A stretch of DNA of 64,000 nt, taken from positions 2,294,001 through 2,358,000 of the forward strand of contig NZ_JACCFE010000002.1 in the NCBI RefSeq assembly GCF_014256275.1, given 5' to 3'. The notes under the pieces were generated by a model. That model did no database searches, was not told where the DNA came from, and saw nothing but the letters and a program-made list of their open reading frames with translations. The translations under genes and the position numbers were made by a program. This stretch comes from Rhodococcus sp. 4CII. Lineage in GTDB: Bacteria > Actinomycetota > Actinomycetes > Mycobacteriales > Mycobacteriaceae. Below, piece by piece: positions 41,399 to 48,807 of the stretch (positions within the stretch are counted from its first letter, which is position 1; the number at the start of each line of letters is the position of its first letter).

Positions 41399-42169
41399 AT
41401 GCCCGAGAACGATCGCGACTACATCCAGAGCATCGAGCGCGGCTTCGCCGTACTTCTCGCATTCGATGCCCAGCGACCGAACCCCACGCTCGCCGAACTC
41501 GCCACGGAGGCGGGACTGTCGCGGCCCGCGGTCCGCCGGATCCTGCTCACCCTGCAGAAGCTGGGGTACGTCGCCGGCTCCGGAGGACGGTGGTCGCTCA
41601 CCCCGCGGGTGCTCAGCATCGGTCAGCACTACTCCGAGTCGCACGCGCTGATCGAGGCCGCGATGCCCCGGCTGCTCGAGGTGGCGGAGAAGACGCAGGA
41701 GTCCGCGTCCCTCGGCGTGCTCGACGGCGCCGACGTCGTCTACGCCGCCCGTGTCCCCGTCCGGCGGATCATGAGCATCAACGTCTCCGTCGGCACCCGC
41801 GTCCCCGCATACGCCACCTCGATGGGCCGCGCACTCCTCGCCTGGGCTCCCGCCGACGTCGTCGAGCGAGTGGTCGCGGAGTCGACGTTCCAGAAACTGG
41901 GACCCGAGACCATCGGGTCCCCAGCCGAACTCGAACGCGAACTCGGCAACGTCCGGGAACAGGGCTACGCGCTGACGTCGGAGGAGCTCGAGAAGGGATT
42001 GATCTCGCTGGCCGCACCGGTCCGCGACGCGACAGGCACCGTCGTGGGCGTCATCGCCTGTTCCACGTCGTCCGCGCGCAACACTCCCGAGCAGTTCCGG
42101 GAACAGGCCGTTCCGTGCGTCCTCGCCGCCGCGGCCGCCCTCGGCGCCGACATGGGCTACGCCGGCTGA
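41399..42169 (+). CDS. catR: IclR-family regulator of the cat genes
   Basis: 256 residues from ATG 41399 (GGAGG at 5-base spacing; GTG 41387 is in frame but poorly placed). HTH at about 20-60 (TLAELATEAGLSRPAVRRIL), then the IclR effector domain (VGTRVPAYATSMGRALLAW, EGYALTSEE-like stretch). Family members of the PcaR/CatR group respond to muconate or beta-ketoadipate. It is divergent from catA. Both boxes and those at 42744-42778 are its probable targets. Confidence 0.9.
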   Translation: MPENDRDYIQSIERGFAVLLAFDAQRPNPTLAELATEAGLSRPAVRRILLTLQKLGYVAGSGGRWSLTPRVLSIGQHYSESHALIEAAMPRLLEVAEKTQESASLGVLDGADVVYAARVPVRRIMSINVSVGTRVPAYATSMGRALLAWAPADVVERVVAESTFQKLGPETIGSPAELERELGNVREQGYALTSEELEKGLISLAAPVRDATGTVVGVIACSTSSARNTPEQFREQAVPCVLAAAAALGADMGYAG

Positions 42170-42183
42170 GGACCGCACGTCGA

Positions 42184-42723
42184 TCAGATCGGGTCGAGCA
42201 CGAAGTCGCAGGAGACCCGTCCGTCGGCACCGACGTCGACGAACGATTCGGCGGCGGACTCGTCCACTTCTCGCGTTGCGTCCGGCGTCGGCACGAGGCG
42301 AGTCTCGAGCGGCCGGAAACCGCGCGCATGGACGACCACGTTGAGGTGGCCGACGTCGGCATCGCCTCGGGCGCTGGAGAATTCACACGGCGCGGGTTGC
42401 ACGGTCGTGATGTCGAAGCGACCCCCGACACACGTGACGACGATGCCGCGCAGGTTGTTGCGCAGGATCTCGACGGAATACCCGGAATAGCATCCGTCGG
42501 CGTCCGCGTGCCAGATCTCGATCTCGGCGCCCGACAGCGGCTCGCCGGTGCGCGACCGGACCACACCCGCCACGCGCAGGGGCGCCCCCGGTTCGCCGGG
42601 GAGTGCCGCGAGGTTCGCCGTCCACGGCAGCACCCGTTGCGCGGGGAGGTAGAACTCCCGGTCCACGTAGTCGAGGGAGGCCCGGTTTGCCGGGGATGCG
42701 GTTGTCGTCGACGTTGAGGTCAT
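42184..42723 (-). CDS. Degenerate intradiol dioxygenase paralogue (likely non-catalytic)
   Basis: 179 residues with the intradiol beta-sandwich core (SGAEIEIWHADADGCYSGYS; GRFDITTVQPAPC; VGHLNVVVHARG). Compared with CatA, first Tyr (Tyr79) and first His (His126) remain, but the second Tyr is Cys113 and the second His is Asn128; the catalytic Arg three residues before His126 is Asp. The helical N-terminal domain is absent, and spacing between the second and third ligand sites (13) is like protocatechuate 3,4-dioxygenase. The frame is intact, so it is not an obvious pseudogene. Start uncertain: ATG 42723, GTG 42726 or GTG 42666. May be a subunit-like partner or ligand-binding protein. Confidence 0.75.
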   Translation of the reverse strand: MTSTSTTTASPANRASLDYVDREFYLPAQRVLPWTANLAALPGEPGAPLRVAGVVRSRTGEPLSGAEIEIWHADADGCYSGYSVEILRNNLRGIVVTCVGGRFDITTVQPAPCEFSSARGDADVGHLNVVVHARGFRPLETRLVPTPDATREVDESAAESFVDVGADGRVSCDFVLDPI

Positions 42724-42743
42724 CACCTGATCCGATCACTCTC

Positions 42744-42758
42744 GTACGCTGTGCGTAC
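42744..42758. promoter_or_regulatory. CatR (IclR) operator candidate, second copy, perfect box
   Basis: GTACGCTGTGCGTAC differs from the catA box at one spacer base. It lies 20 bases upstream of the dioxygenase-like gene. Confidence 0.68.
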
Positions 42759-42763
42759 GTAGA

Positions 42764-42778
42764 GAACGCTGTGCGGTC
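42764..42778. promoter_or_regulatory. CatR operator candidate, second copy, imperfect box
   Basis: GAACGCTGTGCGGTC corresponds to the imperfect catA box, again starting 20 bases from the perfect one. It shares ACGCTGTGCG with the catA version. Confidence 0.5.
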
Positions 42779-42786
42779 CGACCGAG

Positions 42787-42802
42787 TGTGCGCCCCATCA
42801 CA
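42787..42802. promoter_or_regulatory. CRP/GlxR-like site, second cat-type promoter
   Basis: TGTGCGCCCCATCACA matches 9 of 10 consensus bases, has the same A-to-C deviation as the catA site, and the same 43-base offset from its IclR box. Confidence 0.55.
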
Positions 42803-42955
42803 AGCGTTCGTCAACCTACGTCCCGTTCACATCGCGGACGAGTCGGTCCGGTGCATCTGTGGGACAATTTCCCCGCCACCGGCGGACAACGACGTTTCGC
42901 CGTCCCCGGTTCGCGCCTTCGCGCCGGCCACGTCGAACACCCGAGGATCACATCG

Positions 42956-43903
42956 ATGACCACTCCTCCCCGCAGCATCACCCTCCGCTTCCTCGCCGCG
43001 CCCACCGAGGTCGCGACGCTCGGCGGGGCCGTCCAGGGCGGCCGGATCCTCGAATGGATCGACAAGGCCGCGTATGCCTGCGCAGTGGGCTGGAGCGGCG
43101 CGTACTGCGTCACGGCGTACGTCGGCAACATCAAGTTCACCAGGTCGATCGAGTCCGGACACCTCGTCGAGGTCGAAGCGCGACTCGTCCACACCGGCCG
43201 GTCGAGCATGCACATCCAGTGCACCGTGTCGTCCGCCGACCCGCGCACCGGAGAGTTCACGGAAGCCAGTAACTGCCTGGTCATCTTCGTCGCCGTCGAC
43301 GACGCCGGGAAGCCGACCGGCATCCCGCCATGGAAGCCCGTCACCGCCGCCGACCGCGCCGAGTCCGACGAGGCCGTCATGCGGATCGGTCTGCGCGCGG
43401 ACATCGAAGAGGCGATGAGCAGGCAGAGCTACACGAATGCCGGCACCGCACCAGAGTCGCTCATGCGCTTCCTCGCCGCACCCACCGACGTCAACTGGGG
43501 TGGCAAGACGCACGGTGGAACGGTGATGCGCTGGATCGACGAGGCCGCTTACCTCTGCGGGACGTCGTGGACCGGCACCCCGTGCGTCTCGGTGTACGCC
43601 GGTGGCGTCCGCTTCTACCGTCCCATCCAGATCGGCCACGTCGTCGAGGTCGACGCGCGACTGCTCCACACCGGCGCGCAGACCATGCACATCTCCGTGC
43701 ATGTGCGGTCCGGCGATCCCCGCACCGGGGAAATGAACCTCACCACCCACTGCCTCACCGTCGTCGCCGCCGTCGACGACAACGGCACCGCGACCCGGGC
43801 GCGGCAATGGATTCCGCAGTCCGACGAGGATCGCAAGCTCGACGCCCACGCCCGCGAACTGATCGCCCTGCGCGACCGTGCCCGAATCGGCGCTCTGGCG
43901 TAA
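42956..43903 (+). CDS. Acyl-CoA thioesterase, tandem hotdog domains
   Basis: 315 residues made of two homologous hotdog units (about 1-145 and 160-300). The repeats GGAVQGGRILEWIDKAAYAC and GKTHGGTVMRWIDEAAYLCG each carry the WIDxAAY helix with its Asp, and GHLVEVEARLVHTG / GHVVEVDARLLHTG repeat as well. Such double-hotdog proteins hydrolyse acyl-CoAs. ATG 42956 follows GAGGA. Divergent from the dioxygenase-like gene, so it may share that operator array. Why a thioesterase sits in an aromatic cluster is unclear; CoA recycling is possible. Confidence 0.87.
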   Translation: MTTPPRSITLRFLAAPTEVATLGGAVQGGRILEWIDKAAYACAVGWSGAYCVTAYVGNIKFTRSIESGHLVEVEARLVHTGRSSMHIQCTVSSADPRTGEFTEASNCLVIFVAVDDAGKPTGIPPWKPVTAADRAESDEAVMRIGLRADIEEAMSRQSYTNAGTAPESLMRFLAAPTDVNWGGKTHGGTVMRWIDEAAYLCGTSWTGTPCVSVYAGGVRFYRPIQIGHVVEVDARLLHTGAQTMHISVHVRSGDPRTGEMNLTTHCLTVVAAVDDNGTATRARQWIPQSDEDRKLDAHARELIALRDRARIGALA

Positions 43904-43954
43904 CCCGCCCGAGTAGCGTCACGGGAAACGATCTACCCGCGGAAGGAGCGGGGG

Positions 43955-45445
43955 ATGCCTGGGAACCGTCCACTCGACGTGCAGTTGTCGCGGAGGCAGA
44001 TGCTGCAACTCGGCACCGGGATGGCCGTGCTCGGGTTGGCCGGGGCCTGTTCCTCTCCCGACGCCACCGAGGGCGCGATCGGACCGGATTCTCCGCAGGT
44101 GCGTGCGTACGCCGAGGCCGAGGCGCGGCGGTTCCCCGGCGGCACACCGGTCGCCTACGCCCTGACCGCGGCGCAGACCGACGTCGACATCGCCGGTACG
44201 CGCACCGCTGCCTGGCTGTACAACACCCAACTGCCCGGCCCGATCCTGCGGGCGACCGTCGGCGACCGCGTCCAGGTGCGGTTTCGCAACCAGCTCCCCG
44301 ACCCCACCACGGTGCATTGGCACGGGCTGGCCATCCGCAACGACATGGACGGGGTCCCGGACGTCACGCAGGCCCCGATCCCGGCGGGGGACGAGTTCGT
44401 CTACGACTTCATCCCGCCCGACCCGGGCACCTACTGGTACCACACGCACGGCGACCTCCAGCGCGGCCGCGGCCTCTACGGTGCGCTGATCGTCGACGAC
44501 CCCCGTGCGGCGGCCGCTTACGACACCGAGTTCGTCGTCGCACTCTCCGACTGGTTGACCGACCGCACGCCGACGCAGGTCTTCGACCAGCTGCGCGGCG
44601 GCGGAATGGCCTCCATGCCCGGCCCCGACATGACATCGGCCGCGCTCGGCGGCGACGCCGGGGACGTGCGGTATCCGGTGTATCTCGTGAACGGCAGGCC
44701 TCCCGCCGACCCGGCGGTCTTCACCGCGCGACCGGGGCAACGCGCCCGTATCCGGCTGATCAACGCCGGCGACGACACTGCGTTCCGGGTCGCGCTGGGT
44801 GGCCACCGGCTGACCGTCACGGACACGGACGGTTTCCCCGTCGAACCGGTCGACACCGATTCGGTGCTGATCGGCATGGGTGAGCGGTACGACGCCGTCG
44901 TCACCCTGCAGGACGGGGTGTTCCCTCTGGTCGCGGTCGCCGAGGGGAAGGGTGCGCAGGGATTCGCAGTGGTCCGGACCGGGGGTGGCGCGGCCCCCGA
45001 CCTCGCGGTGACGCCCGGTGAGCTCACCGCTCCCCCGCTCACCGTGGCCGACCTGCGCGCCACCGACGCCGCCCGCCTTCCCGTCGTCGACCCTTCAGTC
45101 ACGTTGGAGGCGTCGCTCGGCGGAGACATGAAGCGCTACACGTGGACGGTGAACGGCCAGGCCTATCCCGACCACGCACCGCTCGCCGTCCACTCCGATC
45201 AGCGGGTACGGCTGGTCTACACGAACACGACCACGATGTGGCACCCCATGCACCTGCACGGGCACACCTTCGCCGTGGCCAGATCCGACGGCTCCGGCCC
45301 CCGCAAGGACACCGTGATCGTGCTCCCCGGCCAGACCGTCGCCGTCGACATCGACACGACCAATCCCGGTCAGTGGATCACGCACTGCCACAACGACTAT
45401 CATCTCGCCGCGGGCATGGCGACCATCTTCTCCTACCTCAGCTGA
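43955..45445 (+). CDS. Multicopper oxidase (laccase-like), Tat-exported lipoprotein
   Basis: 496 residues. N-terminal SRRQMLQLGTGMAVLGLAGA followed by Cys gives a twin-Arg signal plus lipobox, so export folded with copper and membrane anchoring are expected. Copper sites: TVHWHGLAI, YWYHTHGD, WHPMHLHGH and WITHCHNDYHLAAGM, with the T1 Cys inside HCH and axial Met at the end. Three cupredoxin domains, complete. ATG 43955 has GGAAGGAG. Likely oxidises phenolics or metal ions; in this cluster phenol or lignin-derived substrates are plausible but unproven. Confidence 0.9.
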   Translation: MPGNRPLDVQLSRRQMLQLGTGMAVLGLAGACSSPDATEGAIGPDSPQVRAYAEAEARRFPGGTPVAYALTAAQTDVDIAGTRTAAWLYNTQLPGPILRATVGDRVQVRFRNQLPDPTTVHWHGLAIRNDMDGVPDVTQAPIPAGDEFVYDFIPPDPGTYWYHTHGDLQRGRGLYGALIVDDPRAAAAYDTEFVVALSDWLTDRTPTQVFDQLRGGGMASMPGPDMTSAALGGDAGDVRYPVYLVNGRPPADPAVFTARPGQRARIRLINAGDDTAFRVALGGHRLTVTDTDGFPVEPVDTDSVLIGMGERYDAVVTLQDGVFPLVAVAEGKGAQGFAVVRTGGGAAPDLAVTPGELTAPPLTVADLRATDAARLPVVDPSVTLEASLGGDMKRYTWTVNGQAYPDHAPLAVHSDQRVRLVYTNTTTMWHPMHLHGHTFAVARSDGSGPRKDTVIVLPGQTVAVDIDTTNPGQWITHCHNDYHLAAGMATIFSYLS

Positions 45446-45451
45446 CGGCGC

Positions 45452-46390
45452 TCAGCCGCGGAGTGCCTCCGACGGCGCCACGCCGTACTTCCGCCGGTAC
45501 GCCGCCGCGAACCGGCCGGTGTGCGTGAAACCCCAGCGCATCGCGACCTCGGCGACCGTCGGCGAACCGTCCGCGCGCAGCAGGTCGTCGTGGACGCGTT
45601 CGAGGCGCACGTCGAGCAGATAGTCGCGGGGGCTCACGCCGACGTACTCCTGGAAGCCCTCCTGCAGGCGGCGGACTCCGACGCCCGCGATCTCGGCCAT
45701 CTCGGCCGCCGTCCAGGCCCGCGCGGGGTCGGCGTGGATCTCGTCGATGACGCGCTTGACGATGCGTGGACGGGTCCCGCCACCCACGGTCTCGTCGTCC
45801 GGGATCGCCGCCAGGACGAGGGCCGTGGTGACCGCCCCCGACAGTTGCTCGGCGACAAGCGGGTTCGCGTAGATGCCGTCCGATCGCAGCATCTGGTCGA
45901 GTAGCGACCGCACCAGGGCCAGCCAGCTCGCACCGTTCGCGCTGGTCAGATCCAGTTGCGCGGGCAGCCGCAGCCCCGGCCGCGCCAGGACCCGCGCCAT
46001 CTCGCGGTGCAGGTAGTCGCGGTCGACGCGCACACCGATGATCGAGCAGTCCCTGCTCCAGTCGGTGATCAACGTGGTGGTATCGGGCGGGCAGATGGTG
46101 CCCGACCCGGGCACCGACGACACCTCGGTCCGGCCCGTCACCGATTCCAGGTGTCCCGACAGCGGGACGTTGATCGCGTACGCGCCGGGGTGGTCCGACT
46201 GGATCGACACGTCCGCACCCCACCCGATATGGGTGATCTTCACCGGACCCAGTTCCACCGCCTCCGCGACGGTATTCCGCGCGTTCGACCTGCTCAGCGG
46301 CGTCAGCCGGTGCGGGAAGTACACGTCGGACACCACATGCGACGCCTCGTCCCAATCTTCGGGGCGCACGAACCTGGGCGTGGACTGCAT
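45452..46390 (-). CDS. AraC-family regulator, probably of phenol hydroxylase (PheR-like)
   Basis: 312 residues. An N-terminal AraC-type sensor domain (PLSRSNARNTVAEAVELGPV onward) is followed by two HTH motifs at about 205-305 (AWTAAEMAEIAGVGVRRLQE and TVAEVAMRWGFTHTGRFAAA). ATG 46390 is chosen; the longer frame enters the shared promoter. Divergent from pheA2A1, as pheR is in other rhodococci, so it likely activates phenol hydroxylase. It resembles the AraC gene at 48781 throughout its length. Confidence 0.86.
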   Translation of the reverse strand: MQSTPRFVRPEDWDEASHVVSDVYFPHRLTPLSRSNARNTVAEAVELGPVKITHIGWGADVSIQSDHPGAYAINVPLSGHLESVTGRTEVSSVPGSGTICPPDTTTLITDWSRDCSIIGVRVDRDYLHREMARVLARPGLRLPAQLDLTSANGASWLALVRSLLDQMLRSDGIYANPLVAEQLSGAVTTALVLAAIPDDETVGGGTRPRIVKRVIDEIHADPARAWTAAEMAEIAGVGVRRLQEGFQEYVGVSPRDYLLDVRLERVHDDLLRADGSPTVAEVAMRWGFTHTGRFAAAYRRKYGVAPSEALRG

Positions 46391-46432
46391 GGCACCAGTG
46401 TGACCACGGACACCTTCGATTGCAATTTGCTC

Positions 46433-46448
46433 CGTGACCCGAGTCACT
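46433..46448. promoter_or_regulatory. CRP/GlxR-like site upstream of pheA2
   Basis: CGTGACCCGAGTCACT contains GTGA-N6-TCAC with only the outer bases off consensus, the same deviation as at 29820. Located 43 bases from the AraC start. Confidence 0.45.
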
Positions 46449-46502
46449 GCGCAAAGCGGATCACCTCCGCGCTCAGCGGATCGACGCACTGTTCGCGCGG
46501 TC

Positions 46503-46518
46503 GTACGTTCGTCCGTAC
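46503..46518. promoter_or_regulatory. Inverted repeat GTACG-N6-CGTAC upstream of pheA2
   Basis: Perfect 5-base arms, 36 bases before the pheA2 start. Close to a -35 position, so it may be an operator; the regulator is unknown. Confidence 0.35.
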
Positions 46519-46554
46519 CGCAACAGCGCCCGGACACGAAAGGAGGCTCCGAAC

Positions 46555-47115
46555 ATGGAGCAGCGCGAACTCCGGAACATCTTCGGTCAGTTTGCCAGCG
46601 GAGTCACTGTCATCACGTGCAGCAACTCCGAGGGTCTGCCGCACGGAGCGACGGTCACCGCCTTCACCGCCGTGTCGATCGAACCGCGGCTGTGCCAGGT
46701 CACCCTGACCCGAAAATCGAAGGCCTGCAGCTATCTGAGCAACGCACCGTTTGCCGTCAACATCCTCGCCGCCGACCAGGTGGACACCGCCCTGCATTTC
46801 GCGGGACGACCGCAGAACCCGGAGCCAGTCTGGGCCGACGGTCCGACCGCTCCGATTATCTCCGGGGCCGCAGCCACCTTGTCCTGCCGGCCGTGGGCCG
46901 AATACGACGGCGGCGACCACATCATCTTCCTCGGCGAGATCGTGGCAGCCGAATCCAGCGGCAAGGATCCGCTGTTGTTCTACCGGAGCACGTTCCACGA
47001 CCTCGGCTCACCGTCGGCGTCCGCCGCATGGAACGGATCGATGGACGATCCGAACAACGGATGGTTCGACGCCGCCACCTCCTTCACCCCATTCCACCTC
47101 CAGCCCGCCCACTGA
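46555..47115 (+). CDS. pheA2: Flavin reductase, small component of phenol hydroxylase
   Basis: 186 residues of the HpaC-like flavin reductase family: FGQFASGVTVITCSNSEGLP opening, then HGATVTAFTAVSIEPRLCQV, a conserved FMN/FAD-binding stretch, and KACSYLSNAPFAVNIL. Supplies reduced flavin to the oxygenase encoded 26 bases downstream. AAAGGAGG precedes ATG. The name pheA2 is assigned by its pairing with the phenol-type oxygenase. Confidence 0.87.
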   Translation: MEQRELRNIFGQFASGVTVITCSNSEGLPHGATVTAFTAVSIEPRLCQVTLTRKSKACSYLSNAPFAVNILAADQVDTALHFAGRPQNPEPVWADGPTAPIISGAAATLSCRPWAEYDGGDHIIFLGEIVAAESSGKDPLLFYRSTFHDLGSPSASAAWNGSMDDPNNGWFDAATSFTPFHLQPAH

Positions 47116-47141
47116 CCGCCGAATCCGAAAGGACTTCCCTC

Positions 47142-48758
47142 ATGACCACCACCGAAAGCGCACCCGAGACCACGCTCGACCCGACGAAGGTCAACCCCGC
47201 GGAGAACGCCGAGGCCAACCGCACCGCCAACTTCGCCACCCGCCCGATGACCGGCGACGAGTACATCGAGTCGCTGCGAGACGACCGCGAGATCTGGCTC
47301 CACGGCGAACGCGTCGAGGACGTCACCACGCATCCGGCGTTCCGTAACCCGATCCGGATGACCGCCCGCCTCTACGACTCGATGCACACCGGTGAGCACG
47401 TCGACAAGGTCACCACGTCCACCGACACCGGCAACGGCGGCGTGACCATGCCGTTCTTCAAGGCACCGAAATCCTCGGACGACCTGCTCAAGGAACGCGA
47501 CGCGATCGCCACCTGGGCGCGCATGACCTACGGCTGGATGGGCCGCTCCCCCGACTACAAGGCCTCGTTCCTCGGCACCCTGCACGCCAACAAGGAGCTC
47601 TACTCGCCGTTCCAGGCCAACGCCGAGCGCTGGTACAAGGAATCGCAGGAGAAGGTCCTCTACTGGAACCACGCGATCATCAACCCGCCCGTCGACCGCC
47701 AGCTGCCCCCGGACGAGGTCGGCGACGTGTTCATGAAGGTGGAGAAGGAAACCGACGCCGGTCTCATCGTGTCGGGCGCCAAGGTCGTCGCGACCGGTTC
47801 CGCGATCACCAACTACAACTTCATCGCCCACTACGGTCTGCCGATCAAGAAGAAGGAATTCGCCCTCATCTGCACCGTCCCGATGGACGCACCGGGCGTG
47901 AAATTGATCTGCCGGTCCTCGTTCACGCAGAACGCGGCCGTCATGGGCACCCCGTTCGACTACCCGCTGTCGAGCCGCATGGACGAGAACGACACCATCT
48001 TCATCTTCGACAAGGTGCTGGTGCCGTGGGAGAACGTCTTCATGTACGGCGACGTGGACAAGATCAACGGCTTCTTCCCGCAGTCCGGCTTCCTGCCCCG
48101 CTTCACCTTCCAGGGCTGCACGCGTCTCGCCGTGAAGCTCGACTTCATCGCCGGCATGCTGATGAAGGCCCTCGACGCCACCGGCGCAGGCGGTTTCCGC
48201 GGCGTCCAGACGCGCGTCGGTGAGGTCATCGGCTGGCGAAACCTGTTCTGGTCGTTGACGGAATCCATGGCACGCAACCCCGAGCCGTGGATCGGCGACA
48301 CCGTCATCCCCAAGCTCGAATACGGTCTCACGTACCGGATGTTCATGATCCAGGGTTACCCGCGGATCAAGGAGATCATCGAGCAGGACGTCGCGTCCGG
48401 CCTGATCTACCTGCCGTCCAGCGCACGCGACTTCAAGAGCCCCGACGTGCGCCCGTACCTCGACAAGTACGTGCGCGGCTCCGACGGCATGACCGCCGTC
48501 GAGCGCGTGAAGATCATGAAGGCGCTGTGGGATTCGATCGGCAGCGAGTTCGGCGGCCGGCACGAACTGTACGAGCGCAACTACTCGGGCAACCACGAGA
48601 ACGTCAAGGCCGAACTGCTGTTCGCCGCCGAGAACCGTGGTGACGTCGCCTCCATGAAGGGCTTCGCCGAACAGTGCCTGTCCGAGTACGACCTCGACGG
48701 CTGGACGGTGCCCGACCTCATCGGCAACGACGACGTCTCGTACTTCGGCAACAAGTAA
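47142..48758 (+). CDS. pheA1: FADH2-dependent phenol/4-hydroxyphenylacetate monooxygenase, large component
   Basis: 538 residues of the HpaB/PheA1 family. Characteristic stretches: ATWARMTYGWMGRSPDYKAS, SFTQNAAVMGTPFDYPLSSR and DNDTI-like ENDTIFIFDKVLVPWENVF. Hydroxylates phenol (or p-substituted phenols) ortho to the OH using FADH2 and O2. Next to catechol ortho-cleavage genes, phenol to catechol is the natural reading; 4-hydroxyphenylacetate cannot be excluded. ATG 47142 follows GAAAGGA. A hairpin after its stop is shared with the convergent AraC gene. Confidence 0.88.
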   Translation: MTTTESAPETTLDPTKVNPAENAEANRTANFATRPMTGDEYIESLRDDREIWLHGERVEDVTTHPAFRNPIRMTARLYDSMHTGEHVDKVTTSTDTGNGGVTMPFFKAPKSSDDLLKERDAIATWARMTYGWMGRSPDYKASFLGTLHANKELYSPFQANAERWYKESQEKVLYWNHAIINPPVDRQLPPDEVGDVFMKVEKETDAGLIVSGAKVVATGSAITNYNFIAHYGLPIKKKEFALICTVPMDAPGVKLICRSSFTQNAAVMGTPFDYPLSSRMDENDTIFIFDKVLVPWENVFMYGDVDKINGFFPQSGFLPRFTFQGCTRLAVKLDFIAGMLMKALDATGAGGFRGVQTRVGEVIGWRNLFWSLTESMARNPEPWIGDTVIPKLEYGLTYRMFMIQGYPRIKEIIEQDVASGLIYLPSSARDFKSPDVRPYLDKYVRGSDGMTAVERVKIMKALWDSIGSEFGGRHELYERNYSGNHENVKAELLFAAENRGDVASMKGFAEQCLSEYDLDGWTVPDLIGNDDVSYFGNK

Positions 48759-48774
48759 CCGAACACCCGCGCAG

Positions 48775-48807
48775 TCCCCGTCAGAAGCGAATCAGCTCTG
48801 ACGGGGA
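48775..48807. terminator. Hairpin terminator between pheA1 and the next AraC gene
   Basis: 11-base perfect stem TCCCCGTCAGA/TCTGACGGGGA with an 11-base loop, followed by TTT on the plus strand. It overlaps the last codons of the convergent AraC gene, so that gene's 3' end is inside the stem. Confidence 0.72.

Noticed and set aside
42184..42723. Protocatechuate 3,4-dioxygenase subunit (pcaH or pcaG)
   Set aside because: Ligand spacing is PcaH-like, but two ligands and the catalytic Arg are missing and no partner subunit gene is adjacent. Named as a degenerate paralogue instead.
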